Assembly (NCBI RefSeq): GCF_002278035.1
Contig: NZ_CP022603.1
Location: forward strand, 806,001 to 870,000
Origin: Ochrobactrum quorumnocens
GTDB lineage: Bacteria > Pseudomonadota > Alphaproteobacteria > Rhizobiales > Rhizobiaceae
Direction of reading: 5' to 3'
Length of the DNA: 64,000 nt
Shown: positions 53,093 to 61,759 of the stretch, one piece after another
Position numbering within the stretch: position 1 is the stretch's first letter
Layout of the letters: each line of letters begins with the position of its first letter
Translations under genes and position numbers: made by a program
Notes under the pieces: model-generated
Told to the model about the DNA's origin: nothing
The model's input: only the letters and a program-made list of their open reading frames with translations
Databases searched by the model: none

Positions 53093-54122
53093 AGAATGTC
53101 AGCTGAACCTTCATAGACTGGTTGCGGTCGCCAGCAATCTCAAAAGCTGAAAGAACGTCTTCAAGCGGATAGACGGAACTCAGAAGTGGCTTCACATCGA
53201 CGGCTTTGCGGTTGATCATATCGACCGCGAGGCCGAACTCTTCGTGAAAACGGAAAGAACCGCGCATATCGATCTCTTTCGAAACCACGATATTCTGTGG
53301 GATGGAGACATCGCCACCGAGACCGACCTGCACCAGAATGCCAAGCGGCTTCAGCACTTCCAATCCCGCCCGCATCGCACGCTCGTTACCAGAGGCTTCA
53401 AACATGATGTCGAAGTAGCCTTTGTTGGCCGCATAACTCGCCAACTGCTCGGGATTCTCGGCCACATTAATGGTCCGATCTGCGCCAACTTCCCTAACCT
53501 TTTTGAGCACTGGCTCCATCACGTCGGTCGCGACGATCTCGCGTGCACCATGGGCACGTGCAGCAATGATAATCAAAGCCCCAATTGGTCCGCAGCCGGT
53601 TACGAGCACTCGCTTATTCAGTAAGGAACCAGCACGCGCGACAGCATGGAGTGTCACAGCCAAAGGTTCGGCGAAGGCCGCCTCATGAACAGAGATGCCA
53701 TCGGCGACTTTGTGGCATTGCCAGCTATGTGCAACCAGCCTTTGACGGAAGGCACCCTGAATGTGCGGCATAGGCATCGCACTGCCATAAAATCGCATAT
53801 TGAGGCAGTGATTTTGCATGCCCCTGAGGCAATATTGACAGGCATCGCAAGGCCTGCTTGGCGAGACGGCTACCTGATCGCCAGGAGCCAGTCCATTCAC
53901 GCCAGTTCCCACAGCCGTGATGGTTCCCGCCACTTCATGACCAAGTATCATCGGCTCGCGCAGACGAATGGCACCGATACCACCGTGATTATAATAATGA
54001 AGGTCGGAACCACAAATCCCACCTGCCTGAATGGCAACTTCGACCTGACCTGCGCTTACGGCTTCGGGTTCGCGCTCCTCAATTCTGAGGTCTTTAGCGG
54101 CGTGAATGACGACAGTTTTCAT
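53091..54122 (-). CDS. idnD: Zinc alcohol dehydrogenase, L-idonate 5-dehydrogenase type
   Basis: A 343-residue medium-chain dehydrogenase. The catalytic zinc site is in CGSDLHYYNHGG near 37-48 and GHEVAG near 63. The structural zinc cysteines are CDACQYCLRGMQNHC near 92-106. The Rossmann motif is VTGCGPIGALI. The opening and the YYNHGG stretch match IdnD, which oxidises L-idonate to 5-ketogluconate. It is divergent from an IdnO-like SDR across a LacI-type palindrome. Its stop lies in the Bru-RS-like repeat. Sorbitol/xylitol dehydrogenase activity is an alternative. Confidence 0.8.
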   Translation of the reverse strand: MKTVVIHAAKDLRIEEREPEAVSAGQVEVAIQAGGICGSDLHYYNHGGIGAIRLREPMILGHEVAGTITAVGTGVNGLAPGDQVAVSPSRPCDACQYCLRGMQNHCLNMRFYGSAMPMPHIQGAFRQRLVAHSWQCHKVADGISVHEAAFAEPLAVTLHAVARAGSLLNKRVLVTGCGPIGALIIIAARAHGAREIVATDVMEPVLKKVREVGADRTINVAENPEQLASYAANKGYFDIMFEASGNERAMRAGLEVLKPLGILVQVGLGGDVSIPQNIVVSKEIDMRGSFRFHEEFGLAVDMINRKAVDVKPLLSSVYPLEDVLSAFEIAGDRNQSMKVQLTF

Positions 54123-54148
54123 CCGGTCCTCCCTGATCTAACTTGCAT

Positions 54149-54164
54149 ATGTTATCGATAACAT
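54149..54164. promoter_or_regulatory. LacI-type operator, site A
   Basis: ATGTTATCGATAACAT is a perfect 16-bp palindrome between idnD and the SDR gene, 26 bp before idnD and 59 bp before the SDR start. GntR/IdnR-class LacI regulators bind very similar ATGTTA-centred palindromes. Sites B and C are at 59995 and 60192. Confidence 0.78.
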
Positions 54165-54223
54165 TTATGCAAGAACAATACTGTCAATGGCTGTTAAAGC
54201 ATTTGAATATCCGGGAGGAACCA

Positions 54224-54991
54224 ATGACATTTCCGCTCTTCGATCTGACGGGCAAACTGGCCCTGATAACCGGTTCCAGCCAGGGGATTGGTCTGGCACT
54301 CGCCCAAGGGCTTGCCGAGCATGGTGCCGAGGTTGTCATCAACGGCCGTGATCAGACCAAAGTCGACACAGCGGTTAAATACCTGGGAGCTGCAGGCCAT
54401 AAGGCACATGCTTCCAATTTTGATGTCACTGACATTGAAGCGGTGAAGACAGGCGTAGCCGCGATTGAGCGCGAAATCGGACCTATTGAGATTCTCATCA
54501 ATAATGCTGGCATGCAGTTTCGTGCGCCACTTGAAGACTTCCCCGACGACAAATGGCAGCAGTTGCTTGCAACCAATGTTTCCAGCGTTTTCTATGTCGG
54601 GCAGGCCGTAGCGCGCCATATGATCGACCGTAAACATGGCAAGATTATCAATATTGCCTCGGTTCAAAGTGAATTGGCGCGCCCATCTATCGCGCCTTAT
54701 ACGGCAACCAAGGGCGCAGTGCGCAACCTTACACGCGGCATGGCAACGGACTGGGCCAAGTATGGAATCCAGATCAATGCTATCGCTCCGGGCTATTTCA
54801 AAACACCGCTCAATCAGGCACTGGTCGATAATCCCGAGTTCACCGGCTGGCTTGAAAAGCGCACACCGGCGGGCCGTTGGGGCAATGTCGAAGAACTGGT
54901 AGGGGCTGCGGTCTATCTCAGTGGCAATGCATCATCCTTCGTCAATGGCCAGGTGCTCCATGTTGATGGCGGCATGACCGCCAGCGTTTGA
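54224..54991 (+). CDS. idnO: SDR, gluconate 5-dehydrogenase type (IdnO-like)
   Basis: A 255-residue classical SDR from ATG 54224, preceded by GGGAGG; a longer frame from 54143 runs through the operator and is rejected. It has TGSSQGIG at 15-22, NNAG, the catalytic Ser in IASVQSE, and Y and K in YTATKGAV. The opening FDLTGKLALITGSSQGIG matches IdnO/Gno, which interconverts 5-ketogluconate and D-gluconate. With idnD it forms the L-idonate route. No gluconate kinase is in the window. Confidence 0.78.
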   Translation: MTFPLFDLTGKLALITGSSQGIGLALAQGLAEHGAEVVINGRDQTKVDTAVKYLGAAGHKAHASNFDVTDIEAVKTGVAAIEREIGPIEILINNAGMQFRAPLEDFPDDKWQQLLATNVSSVFYVGQAVARHMIDRKHGKIINIASVQSELARPSIAPYTATKGAVRNLTRGMATDWAKYGIQINAIAPGYFKTPLNQALVDNPEFTGWLEKRTPAGRWGNVEELVGAAVYLSGNASSFVNGQVLHVDGGMTASV

Positions 54992-55024
54992 TTACTGAAT
55001 CACGTCAATCATGGGAGAAGATTG

Positions 55025-55909
55025 ATGAGCAAGACTTCAAACATTGCAGTCATTGGCGCCGGCATCATGGGCACGGCGATCGCTACCCGATTGCTGGAGA
55101 CAGGCAATCGGGTGCGCGTCTTTGACCTTGATGCGGATAGGGTAGCCAAGCTTGCCGAAAAAGGTGCAACAGCCGCAGCATCTCCGGCTGAAGCAACCGC
55201 ACAGAGCAACTTTGTCATTCTGAGCCTCAACCATGCCAATATCGTGCGCAGCGTTGTGTTTGGAGAGGGTGGCGTTGCACAAGCAGCATCGGCGGGAAAA
55301 ATCCTCATCGACATGTCGTCCATCGACCCTTCAGAAACCGCGAAGATGGCCGAGCAACTCGCCGCTGAAACCGGAATGAAATGGGTTGACTGTCCACTTT
55401 CCGGTGGGGCACCCCGCGCTCTCACTGGCGAGTTGACCATCGTTGCGGGCGGTGAAAAAGAAGACTTCGATCACGCTTATACCGCGATGCAACATCTTAG
55501 CGCCAACTACACATTGATGGGTCCCAGTGGAGCTGGCCAGACGACCAAACTCATCAACCAGCTTTTCTGTGCCGTAGCGTTTCAGGCCGTGGCGGAAGCA
55601 GTCAAACTCGCGGAAGCAGGCGGCGTTGACCCGGCGATCATTCCACAAGCACTGGCAGGCGGCAGAGCCGACAATCGTATCATGCAGGAGTTCATGGGAA
55701 AGTTCGCGGCCCGCGACTACAGCCCCACTGGCCGCATCGACAATATGCTGAAAGATTTGGACGCGCTTCAGGCCTTTGCCATGAAAACCAAAACCCCGCT
55801 GCCAATGACAGGTCAGGTTGTTGAAATTCATCGTCTGCTCTGCGCAGCTGGATTAGGCGCTAAAGATTCTGCCGAGATGATGCGCCTGCTTGACGGCAGG
55901 TTATCATAA
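55025..55909 (+). CDS. NAD-dependent beta-hydroxyacid dehydrogenase (HIBADH/tartronate semialdehyde reductase family)
   Basis: A 294-residue protein starting at ATG 55025, seven bases after GGGAG. It has the nucleotide motif VIGAGIMGTAIATRL near 8-22, the substrate-binding CPLSGGAPRA near 122, and the catalytic lysine in GAGQTTKLINQ. It reduces or oxidises a 3-hydroxyacid such as tartronate semialdehyde or 2-hydroxy-3-oxopropionate. It follows idnO by 33 bp in the same rightward unit and is closed by a perfect terminator. Confidence 0.8.
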   Translation: MSKTSNIAVIGAGIMGTAIATRLLETGNRVRVFDLDADRVAKLAEKGATAAASPAEATAQSNFVILSLNHANIVRSVVFGEGGVAQAASAGKILIDMSSIDPSETAKMAEQLAAETGMKWVDCPLSGGAPRALTGELTIVAGGEKEDFDHAYTAMQHLSANYTLMGPSGAGQTTKLINQLFCAVAFQAVAEAVKLAEAGGVDPAIIPQALAGGRADNRIMQEFMGKFAARDYSPTGRIDNMLKDLDALQAFAMKTKTPLPMTGQVVEIHRLLCAAGLGAKDSAEMMRLLDGRLS

Positions 55910-55910
55910 G

Positions 55911-55933
55911 AAAGGCGGCCATTGGCCGCCTTT
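55911..55933. terminator. Perfect bidirectional terminator
   Basis: AAAGGCGGCC (55911-55920) pairs with GGCCGCCTTT (55924-55933) around ATT. It ends the idnO unit rightward and the D-2-hydroxyacid dehydrogenase unit leftward. Confidence 0.88.
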
Positions 55934-55963
55934 ATCGTTTCAGGTTCTGTCAGTCGTCACTGA

Positions 55964-56899
55964 CTACACAACCGCGGTCACAAGTTCCTTGCCGCCAAAA
56001 TGCGCACCCAGATTTGCCAGAACAAGATCAGCCATCGCCTTTCGGGTCTGATGTGTTCCACTGCCGATATGCGGCGTCAGCACTACATTTGGCATGTCAT
56101 AGAGTTCCGCCGGAACCGTTGGCTCGTTCTCAAATACATCCAACCCGGCACCGCCAAGTTGCCCGGACTGCAACGCCTTAACCAGCGCCACTTCATCCAC
56201 CAGAGATCCGCGTGCTATATTGATCAGCACGCCATTTGATCCAAGCGCCGCAAGCACGTCGGCATTGATCGCATGGCGTGTTTCGGCGCTTGCAGCGGCT
56301 GCAATCACCAGAACGTCGCAATTCTGCGCAAGTTCCAGAAGGCTTGGGTAATAGCCGTAAGGCACATCCTGCTTTGCCCTGCCGGTGTAGCTGATCTGGG
56401 CGTCAAAGCCTTCCAGCCGCCGGGCAATTGCCTTGCCGATACGACCGAGCCCAAATATCCCATAGCGCCGCCCGCTGACGCGCGTACCAAGCCCGATTTC
56501 GGCTTTTGGCCAATTTCCCTTACGCACATGTGCATCCGCTGTCGCAATGTGGCGCGCCTGCGCAATGATGAGACCAATCGCCGTATCGGCCACATCGGTT
56601 GTCAAAACATCCGGCGTGTTTGAAACGCGATATCCTCTCTGGCGCGCCTTCGGCAGATCCACCTTGTCAAATCCAACGCCATTGATGGCAACGATTTCAA
56701 GCGCGGGCAAGCGGTCTGCCAGTTCATTTGGAATGCCGATATGACCGCCAGTGACAACGCCCTTGATCTTGTCGCCATGCGTATTCAGGAAAGCATCCTG
56801 ATCTTTGATCTCGAACCAGCGATGGACTTTATACTGCTCGTTCAGGCTTTGCTCCATTGCGGGGGTCAATGGGCAGAGCTGGATTATTTCAACGGACAT
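55964..56899 (-). CDS. D-2-hydroxyacid dehydrogenase (GhrB/2-ketogluconate reductase-like)
   Basis: A 311-residue D-isomer-specific dehydrogenase. The NAD motif is GIFGLGRIGKAIARRL near 150. The catalytic residues are Arg in NIARGSLVDE, Glu in VFENEP, and His in LTPHIGSGTHQTR. GhrB-type enzymes reduce glyoxylate, hydroxypyruvate and 2-ketogluconate. It is encoded 30 bp after the amino-acid-type ATPase as the last gene of that leftward run, so the imported compound may be a ketoacid or sugar acid rather than an amino acid. Confidence 0.8.
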   Translation of the reverse strand: MSVEIIQLCPLTPAMEQSLNEQYKVHRWFEIKDQDAFLNTHGDKIKGVVTGGHIGIPNELADRLPALEIVAINGVGFDKVDLPKARQRGYRVSNTPDVLTTDVADTAIGLIIAQARHIATADAHVRKGNWPKAEIGLGTRVSGRRYGIFGLGRIGKAIARRLEGFDAQISYTGRAKQDVPYGYYPSLLELAQNCDVLVIAAAASAETRHAINADVLAALGSNGVLINIARGSLVDEVALVKALQSGQLGGAGLDVFENEPTVPAELYDMPNVVLTPHIGSGTHQTRKAMADLVLANLGAHFGGKELVTAVV

Positions 56900-56929
56900 A
56901 CTGTTTCTCTTTATTGGCTATTTCGGGGA

Positions 56930-57661
56930 TTATTTGACGTCCGATTTGACGAACTGGCGAAGCTCGGCGGTTTGGGGATTGGCAAAGAGTTCGGCTGAAG
57001 CCCCCTCCTCCCAGATTTTACCCTGATGCATGAAAATCGTCTTTGTCGCCACGCGCCTGGCAAACGCCATTTCATGGGTCACAAGGATCATCGTCATACC
57101 GCCCCGCGCCAGCTCCTCCATCACATTGAGCACTTCTTCCGTCAATTCCGGATCGAGTGCCGACGTCACTTCGTCGAACAGCATCACTTTTGGCTGCATT
57201 GCCAAGGAACGTGCAATTGCAACACGTTGCTGCTGACCACCCGACAACTGATCAGGATAGGCATCGAATTTTTCCGAAAGCCCGACGAGCTTCAAAACCT
57301 CTTCGGCCTTTTTACGGGCATCGGCTTTTGAAACAGCCTTTACGATCTTCGGAGCGAGCATGATGTTTTCGCCAACCGTCAGATGCGGAAACAGATTGTA
57401 GCTCTGGAAAACAATGCCAACATCTTTGCGCAGTTTGCGTAGCTGGGACGCGTCACTAGTCACTTTATGACCGGCGATTTCGATCTCTCCGGAGTTGATC
57501 TTCTCAAGCCCGTTGATGCAGCGCAGCAGCGTGCTTTTTCCCGATCCTGAGCGACCGATCAGGGCAAAAACTTCGCCACGTTCGACCGTCAGGGAAACGC
57601 CCTTGAGCACTTCGACATTGCCGAAGCTCTTGTGCACATTCTTGATGATGACTTCAGACAT
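56930..57661 (-). CDS. Polar amino-acid-type ABC ATPase
   Basis: A 243-residue ATPase of the GlnQ family with Walker A GRSGSGKST at 35-43, Q-loop VFQSYNLFPHLTV near 84, LSGGQQQR near 137, and Walker B VMLFDEVTSALD. The usual P of DEPTSAL is V here. It overlaps the upstream permease gene by 8 bp. Confidence 0.85.
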   Translation of the reverse strand: MSEVIIKNVHKSFGNVEVLKGVSLTVERGEVFALIGRSGSGKSTLLRCINGLEKINSGEIEIAGHKVTSDASQLRKLRKDVGIVFQSYNLFPHLTVGENIMLAPKIVKAVSKADARKKAEEVLKLVGLSEKFDAYPDQLSGGQQQRVAIARSLAMQPKVMLFDEVTSALDPELTEEVLNVMEELARGGMTMILVTHEMAFARRVATKTIFMHQGKIWEEGASAELFANPQTAELRQFVKSDVK

Positions 57662-58301
57662 TGAGCCTCCTTTCCAGCCAGCGTGATAGCAATGACAGTG
57701 GGTAGCAAACCGCGAAATAAAGCGCTGCTACCACCACAAAAACGCGGAATGGCTGGAACGTTGCATTGTTGATAAGCGTGCCTGCGCGGGCCAATTCGAC
57801 AAAGCCGATAATCGACGCGATCGAGGTATTCTTGACCACCTGCACGGCAAAACCGACAGTTGACGGCAAGGATATGCGAACGGCCTGCGGCAGGATCACA
57901 TAGCGATATTGCTGAACGCGCGTCAGAGCGAGAGACTCCGATGCTTCCCATTGCTGTTTTGGAACCGACTGAATGCAGCCGCGCCAAATCTCTGCCAGAT
58001 AGCCCGATGCATATACGGACATTGATGCCCCGGCAGCCAGCAGAGGGTGCAGGTCAAACCCTGCAAGGCTCAAACCGTAGTAAGAGAGAAACAGGATCAT
58101 CAGCACCGGAATGCCCTGAATGATCTGGATATAAGTGCCAGCAGCCACGCGCAGCCATTTCATTGTCGAAACACGGGCCAGCGCGATCAGGAAACCAGCA
58201 ATGCCACCGCCAATCAATGCGATAGCAGTCAGCAATATCGTCCACTGCAAACCCGTAAGCAGAAACAGAAATTCGTCGGGGCCAAAGGTTCGAAAAGTCA
58301 T
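57654..58301 (-). CDS. Polar amino-acid-type ABC permease 2
   Basis: A 215-residue HisM-type permease from ATG 58301, which follows GGAGGC and overlaps the previous gene by ATGA; a longer frame to 58394 is a Cys/Arg-rich shadow and is rejected. The EAA-like loop is WEASESLALTRVQQYRYVILPQA near 125-147. It has four to five membrane spans. Confidence 0.83.
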   Translation of the reverse strand: MTFRTFGPDEFLFLLTGLQWTILLTAIALIGGGIAGFLIALARVSTMKWLRVAAGTYIQIIQGIPVLMILFLSYYGLSLAGFDLHPLLAAGASMSVYASGYLAEIWRGCIQSVPKQQWEASESLALTRVQQYRYVILPQAVRISLPSTVGFAVQVVKNTSIASIIGFVELARAGTLINNATFQPFRVFVVVAALYFAVCYPLSLLSRWLERRLNV

Positions 58302-59002
58302 GCTGACGCCTCCGGAATTGCTGCAACTGTGCGGCGGGCAACACGACGACCAAACAGCCAGAGCCCGACCAGCGCAAGGACTGCGCGCAAGCACAATGCC
58401 AGCCCCAGATAAATCAGGGTCACGACGATATAGACCTCGAATGAGCGGTAGGTTTGTGATTCAACGAAGGCAGCAGATGCGGCGAGTTCCTGAGTTGAAA
58501 TCACCGAACAGACGCTGGATGCGAGCATCATCAATACGAACTGGCTACACAAGGCTGGATAGACCTTTGCCAAGGCAGGCAGAATGATCACATGCCGATA
58601 AATTTGTAGCCGTGTGAAACCCAGCGCCTCACCCGCCTCAATCTGCGATTTATGAACGGCCTCAATGCCTGAGCGGATGATTTCCGTGGAATAGGCTGTG
58701 AGGTTGATCGTCATACCAATCAGGGCTGCGACTTCGGCACCCACACGGAAGCCTGCCGCAGGCAGACCGAAATAGATGATGAACAACTGCACCAGAAATG
58801 GCGTATTGCGTATGATCTCGACATAGGCATCAATAAAAAAGCGAATTATGCCGCTATTCATCGACCGCAGCGAGGCGAACAAAACGCCGCCCGCGCAACC
58901 CAAAACGATGGACATGACGGACAGTTTGATTGTCAGCCATATGCCTGCCAGCAGAGCATCCTGATATTGGGCGATGACTCCGAACTGAAAAGTGTAGGAC
59001 AT
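58298..59002 (-). CDS. Polar amino-acid-type ABC permease 1
   Basis: A 234-residue HisM-type permease with the EAA loop IEAGEALGFTRLQIYRHVIILPA near 131-153 and membrane spans near 20, 55, 90, 150 and 195. It pairs with the downstream permease. A hairpin stands between it and the binding-protein gene. Confidence 0.83.
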   Translation of the reverse strand: MSYTFQFGVIAQYQDALLAGIWLTIKLSVMSIVLGCAGGVLFASLRSMNSGIIRFFIDAYVEIIRNTPFLVQLFIIYFGLPAAGFRVGAEVAALIGMTINLTAYSTEIIRSGIEAVHKSQIEAGEALGFTRLQIYRHVIILPALAKVYPALCSQFVLMMLASSVCSVISTQELAASAAFVESQTYRSFEVYIVVTLIYLGLALCLRAVLALVGLWLFGRRVARRTVAAIPEASA

Positions 59003-59066
59003 GGTCCGGCCTCCCGCTGAATAACAGCGCTTGTGCGGATTCTTCTATGTAAAGATGTGAAGAAAT

Positions 59067-59092
59067 CCGTCGGTGCAGCGAGGCACCGACGG
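59067..59092 (-). terminator. Hairpin after the amino-acid-type binding-protein gene
   Basis: CCGTCGGTGC (59067-59076) pairs perfectly with GCACCGACGG (59083-59092), followed on the minus strand by ATTTCTTC. It is a partial terminator between the binding protein and the permeases. Confidence 0.78.
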
Positions 59093-59100
59093 AAAACCAA

Positions 59101-59898
59101 TCAGAACGATGGCAGGTCAGGCATCGGACGGCCTGTCCACTTCACTGCAATCTTGTCCAGATCGCCTGAGATCTTCATCAGATAGATGGCCGTGTTCAGC
59201 CATTGACGGACCTCAAAATCTTCAAGCTTTGTGGCCATCGAATTGCCTTGCTGGAAGAAAGTGAACCCAACCTTGAGTCCCGATTCCGGGCGCTGTTTGA
59301 TGATTGCTTCGCCCACAGTGGAAGGCAGCGCCACAGCATCTACCTGCCCGGCAATCAATGCCTGCGCGCTTGTCGAGTCATCTTCGTAGACAACGATTTC
59401 GAGCCCCTGAATCGCAGCTTTCCGGAGTGCTGTTTCCTGAGTAGAACCGCGGTTCACCGACACGCGCTTGCCAGCCAGGTCTTCAAGCTTGGCAAAGTTC
59501 TGATCCGGACCAGAAATAATATCCATGTTGAAGGCGCTGTATGGCTGAGTAAACATCACTGTTTTGGCGCGCTCACCCGTTGGTGAAAGCGTGGCAACGA
59601 GGAAATCAACCTTGCCTGTTTGAAGCGCAGGAATACGTGCAGGCGGCGTCAGCGGAACAAGTTCAACAGGCAGATTGAGATAGGTGCCAAGTAGATTGGC
59701 GACATCAACGTCATAGCCCGCTGGATTGCCCTTTTCATCAACCATCCCCATCGGTGGGGCGCCTGTCAGCACGCCAATTTTAACGGTGCCGCGAGCAGTA
59801 ATCTCACTCATAGTCACGGCATGGGCATCAGCCATACCAAACATGCCAGCCATCGTTAAACCCATGGCCAAGTTACGAATTGTTTTCAGAATACGCAT
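59101..59898 (-). CDS. Polar amino-acid-type periplasmic binding protein
   Basis: A 265-residue SBP_bac_3 protein from ATG 59898, preceded by GGAGGAG; the longer frame to 59925 is rejected. The signal peptide ends near ADAHA. The mature protein has ITARGTVKIGVLTGAPPMGMVDEKGNPAGYDVD and YSAFNMDIISGPDQN. The ligand is unknown. The context of idonate and ketoacid dehydrogenases raises the possibility of a sugar-acid or hydroxyacid ligand instead of an amino acid. Confidence 0.85.
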   Translation of the reverse strand: MRILKTIRNLAMGLTMAGMFGMADAHAVTMSEITARGTVKIGVLTGAPPMGMVDEKGNPAGYDVDVANLLGTYLNLPVELVPLTPPARIPALQTGKVDFLVATLSPTGERAKTVMFTQPYSAFNMDIISGPDQNFAKLEDLAGKRVSVNRGSTQETALRKAAIQGLEIVVYEDDSTSAQALIAGQVDAVALPSTVGEAIIKQRPESGLKVGFTFFQQGNSMATKLEDFEVRQWLNTAIYLMKISGDLDKIAVKWTGRPMPDLPSF

Positions 59899-59994
59899 GA
59901 TTTCTCCTCCAGTTCCCGCCCTCACTCAACCCTCCTTGAATGACAGCAAGACATCATCGTTATACGTTGACATTCGCTTTTATGTTGTCGCTCG

Positions 59995-60010
59995 ATGTTT
60001 TCGATAACAT
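59995..60010. promoter_or_regulatory. LacI-type operator, site B
   Basis: ATGTTTTCGATAACAT matches site A in 15 of 16 positions; its flanks extend the symmetry (G before, C after). It lies about 97 bp upstream of the binding-protein start. Confidence 0.7.
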
Positions 60011-60191
60011 CGCAAGTTCATGAATTTCCAGCTCTTAAATAGTATTCGATTTTACGCTCCCCTCCCGCGCAAGCCCCGGGAAAATCGCTTGTGACATTGA
60101 GGCTGCGCTGAATATCAGCACGACCTTATCGTCGAAACGCAAAGACCTATCGTAAGTTATTCATTCCCATTCTTGCTGCTTGCAATAGTGC

Positions 60192-60207
60192 ATGTTATCG
60201 ATATCAT
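60192..60207. promoter_or_regulatory. LacI-type operator, site C
   Basis: ATGTTATCGATATCAT matches site A in 15 of 16 positions. It lies 35 bp before the small barrel-protein gene that leads into the LacI gene, so it also gives autoregulation. TTGCAATA flanks it on both sides. Confidence 0.7.
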
Positions 60208-60242
60208 TGCAATACCAAAAACTGGCACACGGGGAACTCTCC

Positions 60243-60587
60243 ATGCATACACGTTCAGCAATTTTTGAAGGCACAATTCATCCCGGACGCGAGGAAGAGT
60301 TCTTTCACATCGTGAAGGAACAGCTGCTTCCGGTTTGGAAGCGCATGCCAAATGCGCAAGCCGTGCGGGTCATGCGCATGTTGAATGTGGACCCCGGCTC
60401 ACCGTCTATCGCTATGGTGCAGGAAATAGATTATCCGTCGTTGGCGGCGGTCGAAGAAGCTTTGGCTTCTCCCGTGCGGCTGGAAGGACGTGTCATCACG
60501 GACAAAATGATGGAAATGTTTGACGGCCGTTTCTACCATGTTGTCTATGAGCAAATCCCAACGGCCGAAGCGACGCTGACCGTGTGA
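60243..60587 (+). CDS. Small dimeric alpha/beta-barrel-like protein of unknown function
   Basis: A 114-residue protein from ATG 60243, with GGGGA upstream. The pattern beta-alpha-alpha-beta, with RSAIFEGTIHPGREEEFFHIVKEQLLPVW and later VVYEQI, suggests a ferredoxin-like dimeric barrel (Dabb/ABM/EthD group); no catalytic motif is clear. It directly precedes the LacI gene by 28 bp and shares operator C, so it belongs to the same catabolic set. The function is not assigned. Confidence 0.6.
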   Translation: MHTRSAIFEGTIHPGREEEFFHIVKEQLLPVWKRMPNAQAVRVMRMLNVDPGSPSIAMVQEIDYPSLAAVEEALASPVRLEGRVITDKMMEMFDGRFYHVVYEQIPTAEATLTV

Positions 60588-60615
60588 TGAACCAACCGAT
60601 CAGACAGGACTTTGC

Positions 60616-61671
60616 ATGATCACCTCGCCCGCAAGAAAAGCAACCATGCGAGACGTTTCCCGCCTCGCGGGCGTATCGCAAATGACTGTATCGCGTGTTC
60701 TCGCAGACCCGGAACTGGTATCTGAAGCCACCCGCAAGCGGGTGATGGAAGCCATCGAACAGCTGAGTTACGTTCCGGATCGGGTTGCTGGCAGCCTCTC
60801 TTCACGACGCACCAACTTCATCACGGCAATCTTGCCAACGCTGACGAATTCCAACTTTGCCGATACTGCTCAGGGACTTGCAGAATCCCTGCGGCCGAAA
60901 GGCTATCAGCTGCTGATCGGTTTCACGATGTACAAGCTGGAGGAAGAAGAACGCATTATTCGCGCCATGCTTGAGCGACGCCCCGACGCGATTGTCGTGG
61001 CGGGCACGGTTCACACAAAGGCCGCCACAGAAATGCTGCTGCGCGCCGATATTCCTATCGTTGAAATATGGGGCAAGCCTGACAAGCCTATTGACCATTC
61101 AGTCGGCTTTTCCAACTACGAAGTAGGGCGCGCTGCCGCACGATATCTCTTATCGCTCGGACATCGACGCATCGGCGCGCTCGGTTCACGCACTGACGCC
61201 GATGCTATCGATTTACGTGGTGAAAGCAGACTGATGGGCTTTGCCTCTGTTTTGCGCGAAGCGGGGGTGAGTGATGAACTGATCGTGCGCGAAGGAACGG
61301 CACCCGTTTCGCATGATCACGGCGCGCGAACTCTTTCAACCCTGCTTGAACGCGCACCTGATGTTGAAGCCGTTTTTGCAGTGTCGGATATTTCTGCTTT
61401 CGGCGCACTGATGGAGTGCCATCGCCGTGGCATTAAAGTGCCCGAGCAATTGTCGTTGATGGGTTTTGGCGACTTCGATATCGCACGCCAATCGGTTCCG
61501 GCAATCACGACCATACGCGTCGATGCCGTCGGAATCGGTGTCAAAACAGGCGAATTGTTACTCAATGTTTTTGATAAAGGCGATGCAGACACCCAATCTC
61601 TTGCACCCTCGCTGGTGGATGTGGGCTTCAAGCTCATTGAACGTCAGACCGCATCTTGCCGCAGTTCATAA
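60616..61671 (+). CDS. LacI-family regulator (GntR/IdnR-like)
   Basis: A 351-residue regulator. The helix-turn-helix is at about 10-32 (TMRDVSRLAGVSQMTVSRVLADPELVS) with the hinge helix VAGSLSSR near 58. The periplasmic-binding-like effector domain follows. LacI proteins of the gluconate/idonate class recognise palindromes like sites A-C, which support control of idnD/idnO and of the ABC operon. The inducer is probably a sugar acid. It ends in a shared terminator. Confidence 0.85.
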   Translation: MITSPARKATMRDVSRLAGVSQMTVSRVLADPELVSEATRKRVMEAIEQLSYVPDRVAGSLSSRRTNFITAILPTLTNSNFADTAQGLAESLRPKGYQLLIGFTMYKLEEEERIIRAMLERRPDAIVVAGTVHTKAATEMLLRADIPIVEIWGKPDKPIDHSVGFSNYEVGRAAARYLLSLGHRRIGALGSRTDADAIDLRGESRLMGFASVLREAGVSDELIVREGTAPVSHDHGARTLSTLLERAPDVEAVFAVSDISAFGALMECHRRGIKVPEQLSLMGFGDFDIARQSVPAITTIRVDAVGIGVKTGELLLNVFDKGDADTQSLAPSLVDVGFKLIERQTASCRSS

Positions 61672-61691
61672 ACTGAGGCGACCGCATTATA

Positions 61692-61740
61692 AAAATACGC
61701 GATTGGGTTCCCGCATAGCGAAAATCCAACCGCGTATTTT
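61692..61740. terminator. Bidirectional terminator between lacI-type and SDR genes
   Basis: AAAATACGCG (61692-61701) pairs with CGCGTATTTT (61731-61740), and TTGG with CCAA inside, with one mismatch and a 19-nt loop. T- and A-runs flank it both ways. Confidence 0.82.
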
Positions 61741-61759
61741 GTTACTCAGTCAGCAACGA

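Larger units (their letters stand above)
59899..60242. promoter_or_regulatory. Divergent control region with two LacI-type operators
   Basis: A 344-bp gap between the binding-protein gene and the small barrel-protein gene. It contains operator sites B and C, listed separately. Between them (60011-60191) there is no gene or clear hairpin. Confidence 0.6.
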
